Below are positions 8,092 through 17,085 of a stretch of 64,000 nt of DNA, in pieces; within the stretch, counting starts at the first letter, position 1; each line of letters starts with the position of its first letter. Under the pieces are notes generated by a model. The model did no database searches and was not told where the DNA came from. It worked only from the letters and a program-made list of their open reading frames with translations. Origin of the DNA: Sphingobacterium sp. CZ-UAM (GTDB taxonomy: Bacteria; Bacteroidota; Bacteroidia; Sphingobacteriales; Sphingobacteriaceae); assembly GCF_002000245.1 (NCBI RefSeq), contig NZ_MTCM01000006.1, forward strand, positions 1 through 64,000, read 5' to 3'. The position numbers and the translations under genes were made by a program.

Positions 8092-8604
8092 ATGAAGATG
8101 GAATTACAAGAAGCAAAACAGCAATTTATAGATACTTGGGGAGCGTTGGGTTCCGAATGGGGGATCAACAAATCCGTTGCTCAGGTACATGCATTACTCC
8201 TTTCTGCGAGCAACCCCATGTCTACAGACGAAATTATGGAGAAGCTGGTTATCTCTAGAGGTAATGCCAACATGAGTATCCGTCAATTGGTCGATTACGG
8301 TATTGTTTACAAAAAACATATTGCAGGAGACCGAAAGGAATATTTCGTTGCGGAGAAAGACGTATTAAAATGGGCCATGAAAATTGCTGTTATGCGCAAA
8401 CAAAAAGAACTTGACCCGGTCATGGATATTCTCAAAGAAATCAGCAAAAATACCGAAAAAGATAAAACGCCAGAAGGCAAGGAGTTTCATAAGACTGTAA
8501 AAGATATCCAGGTATTAACGGATCAACTCGAAACCATCGCCAACAAACTATTCAATACCAGCGGCGGGGATCTGTTGCTAAAATTGATCAAACTAATGAT
8601 GTGA
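8092..8604 (+). CDS. GbsR/MarR-family transcriptional regulator
   Basis: 170-residue winged-helix DNA-binding protein. The segment WGINKSVAQVHALLLSAS (about 24-41) followed by MSTDEIMEKLVISRGNANMS (about 43-62) and the wing VYKKHIAGDRKEYFVAE is typical of GbsR-type MarR regulators, and a C-terminal helical region should form the dimer. It is the first gene of a tight operon (4 bases to the next start) with two small membrane proteins and an epimerase, which it probably controls, possibly with itself. The effector is not evident from sequence. Confidence 0.85.
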   Translation: MKMELQEAKQQFIDTWGALGSEWGINKSVAQVHALLLSASNPMSTDEIMEKLVISRGNANMSIRQLVDYGIVYKKHIAGDRKEYFVAEKDVLKWAMKIAVMRKQKELDPVMDILKEISKNTEKDKTPEGKEFHKTVKDIQVLTDQLETIANKLFNTSGGDLLLKLIKLMM

Positions 8605-8608
8605 TCTT

Positions 8609-8971
8609 ATGAACTTTAATATCCTTGCATACGCGATATATGGCTTGCTAACCTGCTACATTATCCTTTGGGTAGGTCGCTTGTTTCACAAAAATGGTCG
8701 TATTTTTATTCTTTCGTTGTTTAAGAACAACGTTGCACTAACAGACACGACAAACAACTTATTGCTTATAGGATATTATTTGCTCAATATTGGTTATGCC
8801 GTCATTCAATTCAGTTACTGGAAACAAATACAAACATTTGGGGATCTGATCAGCAGTATTGCATTAAAAACAGGAACATTACTATTTGTTCTTGTCTGCA
8901 TGCACTACTTTAATATGCTTGGCATTTATTTTTTCGCTAAAAAGACAAATTCATTCACTATTAAATCATAA
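8609..8971 (+). CDS. Small membrane protein, paralogue of its downstream neighbour
   Basis: 120 residues with three or four transmembrane segments (about 5-22, 49-68, 84-108). Its second segment reads TTNNLLLIGYYLLNIGYAV (about 47-65), closely mirrored by ATNNLFRIGFYLMNLGFAL in the next gene, so the two are diverged tandem copies. It sits 4 bases after the GbsR-type regulator and 4 bases before its paralogue. Function is unknown; the family appears confined to this kind of operon, and a hetero-oligomeric membrane complex is plausible. Confidence 0.75.
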   Translation: MNFNILAYAIYGLLTCYIILWVGRLFHKNGRIFILSLFKNNVALTDTTNNLLLIGYYLLNIGYAVIQFSYWKQIQTFGDLISSIALKTGTLLFVLVCMHYFNMLGIYFFAKKTNSFTIKS

Positions 8972-8975
8972 TATC

Positions 8976-9356
8976 ATGGGAAATTTAACAGTTATCGGGT
9001 ATTTTATCTATCTGCCCATTGCAATTGCACTGACCTATTATGTTGCGTATGTGCTTTTCAAAAATAGCATCGTGTACATGAATGATATTTTTGCGGGACG
9101 ACCGGAAGTTGCCAATGCGACAAACAATCTATTCCGTATTGGCTTTTACCTGATGAACCTGGGATTTGCCTTGTATATTCTAGAAATCAGTTTGTATAAG
9201 CCCAGTGTACAGGAGCTCATTGAGCGCCTCAGTTATAAAATCGGTGGATTCAGCATTTATTTGGGCGCTATGCTTTTTCTGAATATGTTCCTGTTCTTCC
9301 GGGGCAAAAGAATTGCAAAGCAGAGAAGAAATATGCCAGCAACAATTAACGAGTAA
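8976..9356 (+). CDS. Small membrane protein, second paralogue
   Basis: 126 residues from the ATG at 8976 (MGNLTVIGYF), which is 4 bases after the preceding stop; a longer in-frame extension overlaps the upstream gene and is rejected. Predicted transmembrane segments lie about 4-28, 52-72 and 88-110. It shares the TNNL-x-x-IG-(Y/F)-(Y/F)-L-x-N-x-G core with the preceding protein but has a basic C-terminal tail (GKRIAKQRR). Co-transcribed with the regulator and the epimerase. Role unknown. Confidence 0.75.
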   Translation: MGNLTVIGYFIYLPIAIALTYYVAYVLFKNSIVYMNDIFAGRPEVANATNNLFRIGFYLMNLGFALYILEISLYKPSVQELIERLSYKIGGFSIYLGAMLFLNMFLFFRGKRIAKQRRNMPATINE

Positions 9357-9382
9357 AACCAATTTCTAAAAATGGTACTATC

Positions 9383-10273
9383 ATGCCTAAAATAGTTATT
9401 GCAGGTGGAACAGGTTTTGTCGGACAATATCTTTCCAAAAGATTCCAAAAAATGGGATATCAGGTCATCCTTATTGGTAGGCAGAAAGAAAATATATCTT
9501 GGACTGATACGGATGGTATTTTGGCCGCGCTTGAACATGCTGAAATGTTGATCAACCTCGCGGGCAAGTCAGTCAATTGTCGCTACAATGCCCGCAACAA
9601 AGCGCTGATATTTTCTTCAAGAACAGAGACCACAAGTATTTTAGGTAAGGCAATTGAAAACTGCAGCCAGCCCCCTGCCCTTTGGTTAAATGCAAGTACT
9701 GCCACAATCTACCGCCATGCCGAAGATCGACCAATGACAGAAAGCAATGGCGAGATCGGAAGGGGTTTTTCTGTCGAGGTCGCAAAAAAATGGGAGCAGA
9801 CATTTTTCGATTTCCACTTACCCCATACCAGACAGGTTGCTCTCCGGATGGCAATTGTGCTAGGCGCAGATGGCGGTGTGATACAACCTTTTAAAAATCT
9901 TGTTCGCTTTGGTTTAGGCGGAATACAGGGGAATGGCAATCAATATTTTAGCTGGATACACATTGAGGATCTTTTCCAGATTATCTTATTTATCCAAAAA
10001 AATCGTAAAATAGAGGGGATCATCAATTGTGCGGCCCCCAATCCGATTAGGAATAAAACTTTTATGGAGACTTTTCGAAGCGTCATGCATCGAAAAATTG
10101 GTCTCCCGGCACCGAAATGGTTGTTGGAAATAGGTGCTTTATTGATCGGGACGGAAACTGAGCTCTTGTTAAAAAGTCGCTGGGTAATACCGGAAAGATT
10201 AACGGAACTTGGGTTTACATTTCAATTTCCAACGATTGGAAAGGCTTTAGACGATATTCTAATCCTGAAATAA
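9383..10273 (+). CDS. TIGR01777-type epimerase (YfcH-like SDR protein)
   Basis: 296-residue extended short-chain dehydrogenase fold. The N-terminal IVIAGGTGFVGQYLSKRF (about 4-21) is the NAD(P)-binding GxxGxxG, followed by INLAGKSVNCRYN (about 56-68) and WLNASTATIYRH (about 97-108), features of the YfcH/TIGR01777 group; the C-terminal part holds GNQYFSWIHIEDL (about 190-202). The reaction of this group is not established. It is the last gene of the GbsR-regulator operon, 26 bases after the second membrane protein. Confidence 0.88.
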   Translation: MPKIVIAGGTGFVGQYLSKRFQKMGYQVILIGRQKENISWTDTDGILAALEHAEMLINLAGKSVNCRYNARNKALIFSSRTETTSILGKAIENCSQPPALWLNASTATIYRHAEDRPMTESNGEIGRGFSVEVAKKWEQTFFDFHLPHTRQVALRMAIVLGADGGVIQPFKNLVRFGLGGIQGNGNQYFSWIHIEDLFQIILFIQKNRKIEGIINCAAPNPIRNKTFMETFRSVMHRKIGLPAPKWLLEIGALLIGTETELLLKSRWVIPERLTELGFTFQFPTIGKALDDILILK

Positions 10274-10293
10274 ACAGCTACGATGTTAGCAAC

Positions 10294-10323
10294 AACGTGG
10301 GGTAGGCCGACCTATCCCACGTT
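10294..10323. terminator. Hairpin between the epimerase gene and topB
   Basis: AACGTGGGGTAGG and CCTATCCCACGTT pair over 13 positions with one wobble and a 4-base loop. The hairpin overlaps the stop codon of topB. There is no good T run on either side, so termination is likely but not certain. Confidence 0.5.
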
Positions 10324-12423
10324 AACTTTAAAGTTTTCGAATACCAGCGGAGCATTTACAATAGCGCCCTCACTGTTTTTAACTCCTTTAAACTCCGAGG
10401 TCTTCCCTTTTTCCAAAAGATTCTTCATCTCTTTTTCTTCCAGAAAAATGCCGTTCAATGTTCGCCAGATCTTAAAATCACAGCCCCGGGCATAATGATC
10501 ACATTGTGCCACCCGATCATAGAGAAGGATTAAGCCTTTCTCACATTTAGGACATTTGATCTTCCCCTTTTGCTGTGGTTTAACTTCCTCTTGCGCCAAT
10601 GATATTCGCAATGCCAATAATTCTTTGGTAATTTTCGCCGTGTAGTCCTTAATATGTTTCATAAAAACATCATAAGAAACTTTATTGGCCCGCATTTCCT
10701 CTAACTTCTGTTCCCATTTTCCTGTCAGTGTCACCTTTGCTATCGAACGATCTTTGACGAGGTTATATACGGCTAGTCCTTTTTCCGTTGGAATTAGTTT
10801 TTTCTTATCGCGCTTGATATAATCGCGCTGAAAAAGTGTCTCTATCGTGGCCGCACGGGTAGCTGGTGTTCCCAAACCGCAGTCTTTCATCGCTTGACGC
10901 ATTTCATCGTCTTCAATTTCTTTACCGGATGTTTCCATTGCTTTTAGGAGGGAAGCTTCGGTATGAATCGGACGTGCCTTGGTAAAACGCTCAGCAAGTT
11001 CCAACGTCAATATTTGCAGTAATTCCTCTGCCAGTAATTTAGGTAACTGCGCATTCTCATTGTCTTGGTCATCGTTGTTCTTATCTTCATCTGGTGCTTC
11101 GATCTGCTCGGCAGAAAGACGCCAGCCGTACTGTTTGATGACCGTCCCCTTCGCAATAAGTTCGACTCCCTCTGCATCTATTGAGACCGTAGTGATATCT
11201 TTGATACAGACTTCCGAGAAACTCTCGATCATACGCTTAGCAATCATGTTGTAAATATTCTGCTGTTCTTTCAACATGTGCCCCGGTTTCTCATCAGTCA
11301 CCAATAATGCATGGTGATCTGTTACCTTTTTATCATCAACGGAACGCTTATTTAACTTTGCTCCAATTAAATTCTTCGCAATGGAAGCAATAGATTCCTC
11401 CGCATGATCCGAGAGGTGCTGAAAAAGCTCCTCAATATGTTCAAAAACATCCTCACCGATATAACGGGATCCAGTACGGGGATAGGTAATGACCTTTTTC
11501 TCGTAAAGTGTCTGCGCAATACTCAGCGTCTGGTCGGCTGAGTAACCATATTTTTTGTTGGCATCCTGCTGCAGGGAAGTTAAGTCAAACAATAAAGGGG
11601 GTTGCTCCTTTGTCTCTTTCGCCTCAACCTTTGCAACGCGTGCATTTGTCCCAACTGTCAACCGGGCGATTGTCTGTTCAGCAACATCTTTTTTATCTAT
11701 TTTGTTTGAAGTGGCTTTAAAGCTGATATTATCTTTTTCAAAGCCTGCCTGGATTTTATAAAATGCCTGAGGTTTAAAATCTTTATTTTCGAGATATCGA
11801 GAACAGATCATTGCCAGGGTCGGTGTCTGAACTCGGCCCAAAGAAAGAAGTCCTTTGTTACCAGCTGCCAGGGTGATTGCCTGTGTAGCATTGATCCCGA
11901 TCAACCAATCCGATTCTGACCTTGAACGGGCAGACATATATAAACTATCGTATTCCGTTCCCTCTTTCAGATTCGCGAAACCTTCTTTGATGGCCTTATC
12001 CGTCTGACTTGAAATCCAAAGCCGTTTAAACGGCACCTTTGAACCCAAGAAATAATAGATATTACGAAAGATTAATTCCCCCTCACGTCCCGCATCCGTT
12101 GCTACAATGATTTCTTCAGCCTGCTCTAACAGTGATTTTATTGTATTGAGCTGTTTGACGGCACCAGCGTCATCCATCTGCTTTCCATCCCGCTTTACTT
12201 TCTTCGATTCCAGTTTAAAATTTGCAGGTATGATAGGAAGATTGGAAATGGTCCAACTATTATAACCGTAAGCCTGAGGTGTGCACAATTGAACCAAATG
12301 ACCAAAAGCATAGGTAAAGGCGTAGCCGTTTCCGGCGATATAGCCGTCTTTGACTTCCTTCGCTCCCATCACACGGGCCAGATCACGAGCCACAGAGGGC
12401 TTTTCAGCGATTACAACTTTCAT
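10312..12423 (-). CDS. topB: DNA topoisomerase III
   Basis: Type IA topoisomerase that relaxes and decatenates DNA by single-strand passage. The 703-residue protein starts with the Toprim domain MKVVIAEKPSVARDLARVMG, has ATDAGREGELIFRNIY (about 108-123) with the acidic metal-binding pair, and the active-site tyrosine in VITYPRTGSRY (about Tyr314). The C-terminus carries a zinc-finger-like CPKC...C...C segment. The start at 12423 (MKVV) is used because the five residues encoded upstream are not part of the fold. Likely monocistronic. Bacteroidota chromosomes often carry both core and mobile-element topB copies; nothing mobile is nearby, so this is taken as the core copy. Confidence 0.95.
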   Translation of the reverse strand: MKVVIAEKPSVARDLARVMGAKEVKDGYIAGNGYAFTYAFGHLVQLCTPQAYGYNSWTISNLPIIPANFKLESKKVKRDGKQMDDAGAVKQLNTIKSLLEQAEEIIVATDAGREGELIFRNIYYFLGSKVPFKRLWISSQTDKAIKEGFANLKEGTEYDSLYMSARSRSESDWLIGINATQAITLAAGNKGLLSLGRVQTPTLAMICSRYLENKDFKPQAFYKIQAGFEKDNISFKATSNKIDKKDVAEQTIARLTVGTNARVAKVEAKETKEQPPLLFDLTSLQQDANKKYGYSADQTLSIAQTLYEKKVITYPRTGSRYIGEDVFEHIEELFQHLSDHAEESIASIAKNLIGAKLNKRSVDDKKVTDHHALLVTDEKPGHMLKEQQNIYNMIAKRMIESFSEVCIKDITTVSIDAEGVELIAKGTVIKQYGWRLSAEQIEAPDEDKNNDDQDNENAQLPKLLAEELLQILTLELAERFTKARPIHTEASLLKAMETSGKEIEDDEMRQAMKDCGLGTPATRAATIETLFQRDYIKRDKKKLIPTEKGLAVYNLVKDRSIAKVTLTGKWEQKLEEMRANKVSYDVFMKHIKDYTAKITKELLALRISLAQEEVKPQQKGKIKCPKCEKGLILLYDRVAQCDHYARGCDFKIWRTLNGIFLEEKEMKNLLEKGKTSEFKGVKNSEGAIVNAPLVFENFKVNVG

Positions 12424-12572
12424 TTTAACGTATTGCAATTTGTGTATTGAAATTTGAGACGGTACTTATTAAAGATCTCTTGACCTACTTGCATTTTTAC
12501 TTTGACCAGATAATTTAGAAATTAACCTAACTAGGCAAGGTCGCTAGCGAATAAAGTACATGGTTCAGCAAC

Positions 12573-13931
12573 TTATTCAATACTAGGAATTGTTATTCCC
12601 TTAATTTTACGATAAAGTTCGATGGCATATACATCGGTCATACCAGAAACAAAATCCAGCACACAGCGAATTTTGGAATAGGAATCCTGTTTATCGGTAT
12701 AAAACTGTTCCGGAATCAGCGCAACTAATTTTTTATCGTAATTATTTTTATTCTTTTTGAGGTATGCAGGCACAAATTCTTTTAAGAGCGCATCCATGAC
12801 ACGATAACCAGCGATCTCGATCTGTACCACTGTGGGGGCATTATAGATCTTCGCTATGGAAATTTTCGAAATCTTGTTCATTTGTTTTACGATATTCTCA
12901 TCCAAGGCATCCATCAATGCGGACGAAAAAGTTCCCGATAAAAACTGTTCTTGCTCACGAACAAATACATCGACGCAACCTTTGATCAGTGTATTAATTG
13001 CCTTGGCGCGTAAAAGCGCTACACGGCTCGGGGTATCAAGCAAGCCATCCAATCGTTCACGAAGATCCTCCGAACCGCATAACGGTAACAAAAGTTCCTC
13101 TACCTCCTGGTAGGATAATATTTTTAAATGATGGGCATCCTCCAAATCAATAATATTATAACAGATATCGTCGGCAGCTTCGACGAGGTACACCAAGGGG
13201 TGCCTCAGATAGCCCTTGGGATTGGAAGGATCTCGTAATAGGCCTAACTCGTTCGCAATTTTCTCAAACGCCTTTTGCTCTTCAGTAAAAAAACCATATT
13301 TTTTGCGATGATGGCTTTTTTTGACATGCCCATCAATCGCTAAACAGGGGTATTTCACGATAGATGCCAATGAGGTATACGTCAATGCAAATCCTTTTGG
13401 ATCCTTTCCCTGAAAAGCGTGGGTTAAAATCCGTAAAGCATTGGCATTACCTTCAAAATGGGTCAGATCTGCCCATTCTTCGGCTGTTACCTGTTCCTGA
13501 TATTTCCGCCCATCTCCGTCTGTGAAGTAAGTAGATATTGCCGACTCACCGGAATGTCCAAATGCGGGATTACCCAGATCATGGGACAGACAGGCTGCTG
13601 AAATAATATTTCCGACCTCCTGTAGGAATGGGTATTCAGCATCTATATTCGGGTTTTCCTCCTTTAACTGGGCGTAAAACATGCGCCCAAGTGAACGACC
13701 TACACTGGCGACCTCTAAGCTATGTGTCAGTCTATTGTGGACAAACACAGCTCCCGGAAGCGGAAAAACCTGGGTTTTATTCTGTAATCTTCGAAATGGG
13801 GAAGAAAAGATCAACCGATCATAATCCCGTTGAAATTCCGACCGGGCCACAAGATAGCTGTCAGCTGTTCTATCTTCATAACCCCAACGTTTTGCAGAAA
13901 GCAAATCTTTCCAGTTCATTTTTTCAGACAT
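12573..13931 (-). CDS. dgt: Deoxyguanosinetriphosphate triphosphohydrolase
   Basis: HD-superfamily enzyme that splits dGTP (or other dNTPs) into deoxynucleoside and triphosphate, controlling nucleotide pools. The 452-residue protein holds RDYDRLIFSSPFRRLQNKTQVFP (split here as RDYDRLIFSSPFRRL, residues 35-49, then QNKTQVFP), HNRLTHSLEV (His70) and ACLSHDLGNPAFGHSGE (His117-Asp118), the metal-binding HD motifs in the family order. The frame extends upstream, but the ATG at 13931 (MSEKMNWKDLL) fits the family start, and a -7-like TATATTTG lies only a few bases upstream of it. Confidence 0.94.
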   Translation of the reverse strand: MSEKMNWKDLLSAKRWGYEDRTADSYLVARSEFQRDYDRLIFSSPFRRLQNKTQVFPLPGAVFVHNRLTHSLEVASVGRSLGRMFYAQLKEENPNIDAEYPFLQEVGNIISAACLSHDLGNPAFGHSGESAISTYFTDGDGRKYQEQVTAEEWADLTHFEGNANALRILTHAFQGKDPKGFALTYTSLASIVKYPCLAIDGHVKKSHHRKKYGFFTEEQKAFEKIANELGLLRDPSNPKGYLRHPLVYLVEAADDICYNIIDLEDAHHLKILSYQEVEELLLPLCGSEDLRERLDGLLDTPSRVALLRAKAINTLIKGCVDVFVREQEQFLSGTFSSALMDALDENIVKQMNKISKISIAKIYNAPTVVQIEIAGYRVMDALLKEFVPAYLKKNKNNYDKKLVALIPEQFYTDKQDSYSKIRCVLDFVSGMTDVYAIELYRKIKGITIPSIE

Positions 13932-13935
13932 AGCG

Positions 13936-13943
13936 CAAATATA
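13936..13943 (-). promoter_or_regulatory. -7 promoter element very close to the dgt start
   Basis: TATATTTG on the minus strand matches TAnnTTTG and lies 5 bases before the ATG at 13931. No good TTTG is found 19 bases upstream. Transcription would begin at or next to the start codon, implying a leaderless mRNA or use of the internal ATG at 13919. Confidence 0.4.
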
Positions 13944-14070
13944 CCATTTCTCCAATAATTGGTTTGAACCAAATCTCAAAATGACAAATTTTACAGGGAG
14001 GTGTTACCAGGGGCATTTATATACAGGTTATATTCTGTATCTTTAACTTTCAATACCAATAGGAACAATC

Positions 14071-15129
14071 ATGACTAAATATCAATCACTTATTCCAAAG
14101 TATTTTGACAGCGTAATAGAAGGAAAAAACACCCATTTACTTTTATTAAAAAATGAGGGTGGTATGCAGGTGCTCTTAACGGATTATGGTGCTCGTATAG
14201 TCAGTATCTTAGTCCCGGATAACAAAGGCAATTTGGTGGACGTTGCACTCGGGTTTGATTCAATTCAGGGCTATCTGGAAGCGGACGAAAAATACCATGG
14301 CTGTACTGCCGGCCGCTTTGCAAACCGTATTGCAAATGGCAAATTTGAGCTTAATGGAAAACAGTATACACTTCCTCAAAATAATGGGATCAATTGTTTG
14401 CACGGAGGTATCTCTGGCTTTCACGATAAAGTTTGGGACCGCAGAGTAACCTATCAATCTCATGTAGAATTTTATTATGTTTCAAAAGATGGTGAAGAAG
14501 GCTTTCCTGGAAACCTAAAAACAATGGTCTCTTATACCCTGACCAGAAACAACGAGATCATCATCAAATATCATGCGCAGTCCGATGCGGACACCCCTAT
14601 AAATTTAACAAACCACACCTATTTCAATCTTGATGGAGAAGGAAGTGGGGATATATTACAGCAGGTGCTTCAGATAAATTCAGACGAGGTGCTATTTGTA
14701 GATGAACATCAAATACCCACTGCCATCGTACCCGTAGAAGGCACTCCCTTTGACTTTAGATTACCCAAAAAGATTGTGCAGGATATTACAGAAAATGATG
14801 AGCAGCTCATCTTGGCTAAAGGGTATGATCATTGTTATGTCAACAATAAACCGATTTCCCAACCCTGTGCAACAGCCTATTCCAAAAACACGGGGATTCA
14901 GTTAGATGTATACACTACCGAGCCTGGTGTTCAACTTTACACGGGGAATTGGATGACAGGAAATGACATCGGTAAAAGAGGCAATAAATATTTACCTTAT
15001 GCCGGATTTTGTCTGGAAACACAGCATTTCCCAGATAGCCCCAATCAAGCTGACTTTCCTTCAACATTGCTAAAAGCCGGAGCGCAATTTGATTCGGAGA
15101 CGCACTTTAAGTTTTCAATAAAAAAATAA
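14071..15129 (+). CDS. galM: Aldose 1-epimerase (mutarotase)
   Basis: Interconverts the alpha and beta anomers of galactose or glucose. The 352-residue protein has GRFANRIANGKFELNGKQY (about 81-99), NGINCLHGG (about 105-113), the catalytic histidine in LTNHTYFNL (about His182) and the catalytic glutamate in GFCLETQHFPDSPNQ near residue 316. No signal peptide is visible, unlike many Bacteroidota galM proteins, so it is probably cytoplasmic. It stands alone with its own strong terminator. Confidence 0.95.
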   Translation: MTKYQSLIPKYFDSVIEGKNTHLLLLKNEGGMQVLLTDYGARIVSILVPDNKGNLVDVALGFDSIQGYLEADEKYHGCTAGRFANRIANGKFELNGKQYTLPQNNGINCLHGGISGFHDKVWDRRVTYQSHVEFYYVSKDGEEGFPGNLKTMVSYTLTRNNEIIIKYHAQSDADTPINLTNHTYFNLDGEGSGDILQQVLQINSDEVLFVDEHQIPTAIVPVEGTPFDFRLPKKIVQDITENDEQLILAKGYDHCYVNNKPISQPCATAYSKNTGIQLDVYTTEPGVQLYTGNWMTGNDIGKRGNKYLPYAGFCLETQHFPDSPNQADFPSTLLKAGAQFDSETHFKFSIKK

Positions 15130-15130
15130 C

Positions 15131-15167
15131 AAAAAAGAGCTGTGGTTACTTTCCCACAGCTCTTTTT
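15131..15167. terminator. Bidirectional terminator between galM and argH
   Basis: A 15-bp perfect stem (AAAAAAGAGCTGTGG with CCACAGCTCTTTTTT) and an 8-base loop, with T runs in both directions. Confidence 0.92.
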
Positions 15168-15229
15168 TGTTATTCCATTCGACACCCAACTCTCAGTTTC
15201 ATCCGCGGCATCAACGTCACATTCCAATC

Positions 15230-16561
15230 TTATTTTAACAGTTCTTCCAGCGCTTTTTCTACTTTCTCGAACCCGAAAGTCGCCATTACTTGCTGAAACA
15301 TCCGTTGAATCTGATCATTACAGAGGTTTCCGATGCTACCTTCATGCATGTGATTTACCTCTTTCGAAGGTTTGAAACGTCCTTCATCAATATCGATACC
15401 GATCTTCCGATAGGCTTCACGGAAAGGCACGCCTTTGAGTACCTCATTGTTTACGACTTCTACCGAGAATAGATAATCGTATTTAGGGTCATCAAGAATA
15501 TTGTCCTTTACGGAAATATTTTCCAACATAAAGGTGGCGATTTCAAGACATTCATTAAGCGATTTAAAAGCTGGGAATAAATTTTCCTTTAATAATTGGA
15601 GATCTCTATGGTAACCTGAAGGAAGATTTGTTGTCATCAGGGCAATCTCATTTGGCAAAGCCTGAATCTTATTGCAACGGGAACGAATCAATTCAAAAAC
15701 ATCCGGGTTTTTCTTATGCGGCATAATGCTCGATCCGGTTGTCAGATGTGCCGGAAATGAAATAAAACCAAAATTTTGATTGATATATAGACAGACATCC
15801 ATCGCGAATTTAGCCAGGGTTGCCGCAATAGCACTCATCCCCTGCGCCAGAATACGCTCGGTCTTTCCTCTTCCCATCTGGGCATAAACCACATTATAAT
15901 TCAAATCTTCAAAACCCAATAATTGCGTTGTCATCGTTCGGTTTAATGGAAAAGATGAACCATAGCCCGCAGCAGATCCCAATGGATTTTTATTGCAGAC
16001 TTTCCACGCAGCTTTCATCATTTCAAGGTCATCTACCAAGCTTTCTGCGTAGGCGCCAAACCACAAACCAAAAGAGGAAGGCATAGCAATCTGAAGGTGT
16101 GTATATCCCGGAATTAAAATATGCTTATAACGTTCACTAAGTTGAATCAACTCATTGAAAAAAGCTTCCGTATTATGAATAATATTTTGGATTTCGGAAC
16201 GGAAATATAATTTCAGATCTACGAGTACCTGATCGTTGCGGGATCGTCCCGAATGAATTTTTTTCCCAGCTTCGCCAATACGTTGTGTCAATAACATCTC
16301 AACCTGAGAATGCACATCTTCTACCGAATCTTCAATCTGAAAATCTCCTGCTAAAATTTCCTTATAGATATTTTTCAATTCCTTTTGTACCACAACAAGA
16401 TCTTCATCAGTCATGAGATTGATACTATTCAACATTCGTGTATGCGCCAAAGAGCCCAATACATCCGCTGCTGCTAGTTGCAGGTCCATTACACGGTCAT
16501 TACCTACAGTAAATGATTCCACAAATGAATCAACATCTATATTTTTTTGCCAGATTTTCAT
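15230..16561 (-). CDS. argH: Argininosuccinate lyase
   Basis: Last step of arginine synthesis: argininosuccinate to arginine and fumarate. The 443-residue protein has KIHSGRSRNDQV (about 101-112), GYTHLQ with the catalytic His (about 155), and the fumarase-superfamily signature TTGSSIMPHKKNPD (about 274-287) on the flexible loop holding the catalytic Ser. It is separated by about 18 kb from the other arginine genes in this window. A promoter-like TTG-N20-TATTTTTG lies 296-326 bases upstream on the same strand, leaving a leader of nearly 300 nt, similar in length to that of the arginine operon at 37436. Confidence 0.96.
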   Translation of the reverse strand: MKIWQKNIDVDSFVESFTVGNDRVMDLQLAAADVLGSLAHTRMLNSINLMTDEDLVVVQKELKNIYKEILAGDFQIEDSVEDVHSQVEMLLTQRIGEAGKKIHSGRSRNDQVLVDLKLYFRSEIQNIIHNTEAFFNELIQLSERYKHILIPGYTHLQIAMPSSFGLWFGAYAESLVDDLEMMKAAWKVCNKNPLGSAAGYGSSFPLNRTMTTQLLGFEDLNYNVVYAQMGRGKTERILAQGMSAIAATLAKFAMDVCLYINQNFGFISFPAHLTTGSSIMPHKKNPDVFELIRSRCNKIQALPNEIALMTTNLPSGYHRDLQLLKENLFPAFKSLNECLEIATFMLENISVKDNILDDPKYDYLFSVEVVNNEVLKGVPFREAYRKIGIDIDEGRFKPSKEVNHMHEGSIGNLCNDQIQRMFQQVMATFGFEKVEKALEELLK

Positions 16562-16562
16562 T

Positions 16563-16689
16563 AATATATTTTTTGTTTTTTGATAACGAAATTAAAATGA
16601 GCCGATTCTGCATTTCGGTTTAGTGGCTGATCATGGCCCAGAATAATTTCATCAGAATATTTATTAGTACATCTATTATGTCTTTCCAT
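16563..16689 (-). CDS. Possible 42-residue upstream frame coupled to argH
   Basis: A reading frame opens at the ATG 16689-16687 and stops with TAA at 16563-16561, so the stop overlaps the argH ATG as TAATG, an arrangement typical of translational coupling. The product starts MERHNRC and is hydrophilic with three arginines. No family is recognised and the codons are not enriched in arginine as in a classical leader peptide. It may be chance in this roughly 300-nt leader. Confidence 0.2.
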
Positions 16690-16856
16690 TGAACACTTCG
16701 CTATATGCCCCAAGCGAAAAAGCTTCTTATCCTTTACTCTGCCCTACGCGATACCGGATTTGCTGTTTAGCGCGTCAAATAATCCTAAGCCATATCTATC
16801 TTCCGTTCTAAAACGACCGATTTGATTACGGATATATACTTACAATATTAACAGGA

Positions 16857-16887
16857 CAAAAATACCAATTGCAAATGGTTATATCAA
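16857..16887 (-). promoter_or_regulatory. Candidate argH promoter
   Basis: On the minus strand TTG (16887-16885) is followed after 20 bases by TATTTTTG (16864-16857), one base longer than the ideal spacing. It is about 300 bases upstream of argH. The intervening leader contains a 6-bp hairpin (TTCGCT/AGCGAA, about 16697-16718) but no clear terminator. Confidence 0.4.
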
Positions 16888-17048
16888 TGCCAAGCTGTTT
16901 TAGGTGCAACATTATTCATGGGAGGGCTAAAAGCAGAATTTTTAAGGCCCGAAAAACAGTGTTACAAAAAAAATCAAATGTTAAAAGTTTGTTAAATCGC
17001 AATAAACACATTTTATAAGTAACCACTCACTTTATTTTTAAAACTTAT

Positions 17049-17079
17049 TTTGTCAGTTTTTTAAGTATTCCTATGTTTG
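17049..17079 (+). promoter_or_regulatory. Promoter of a non-coding transcript
   Basis: TTTG (17049-17052), exactly 19 bases, TATGTTTG (17072-17079): a perfect match to the Bacteroidota promoter consensus. The next 175 bases hold no plausible gene start and end in a terminator. Confidence 0.75.
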
Positions 17080-17085
17080 TAGTGT

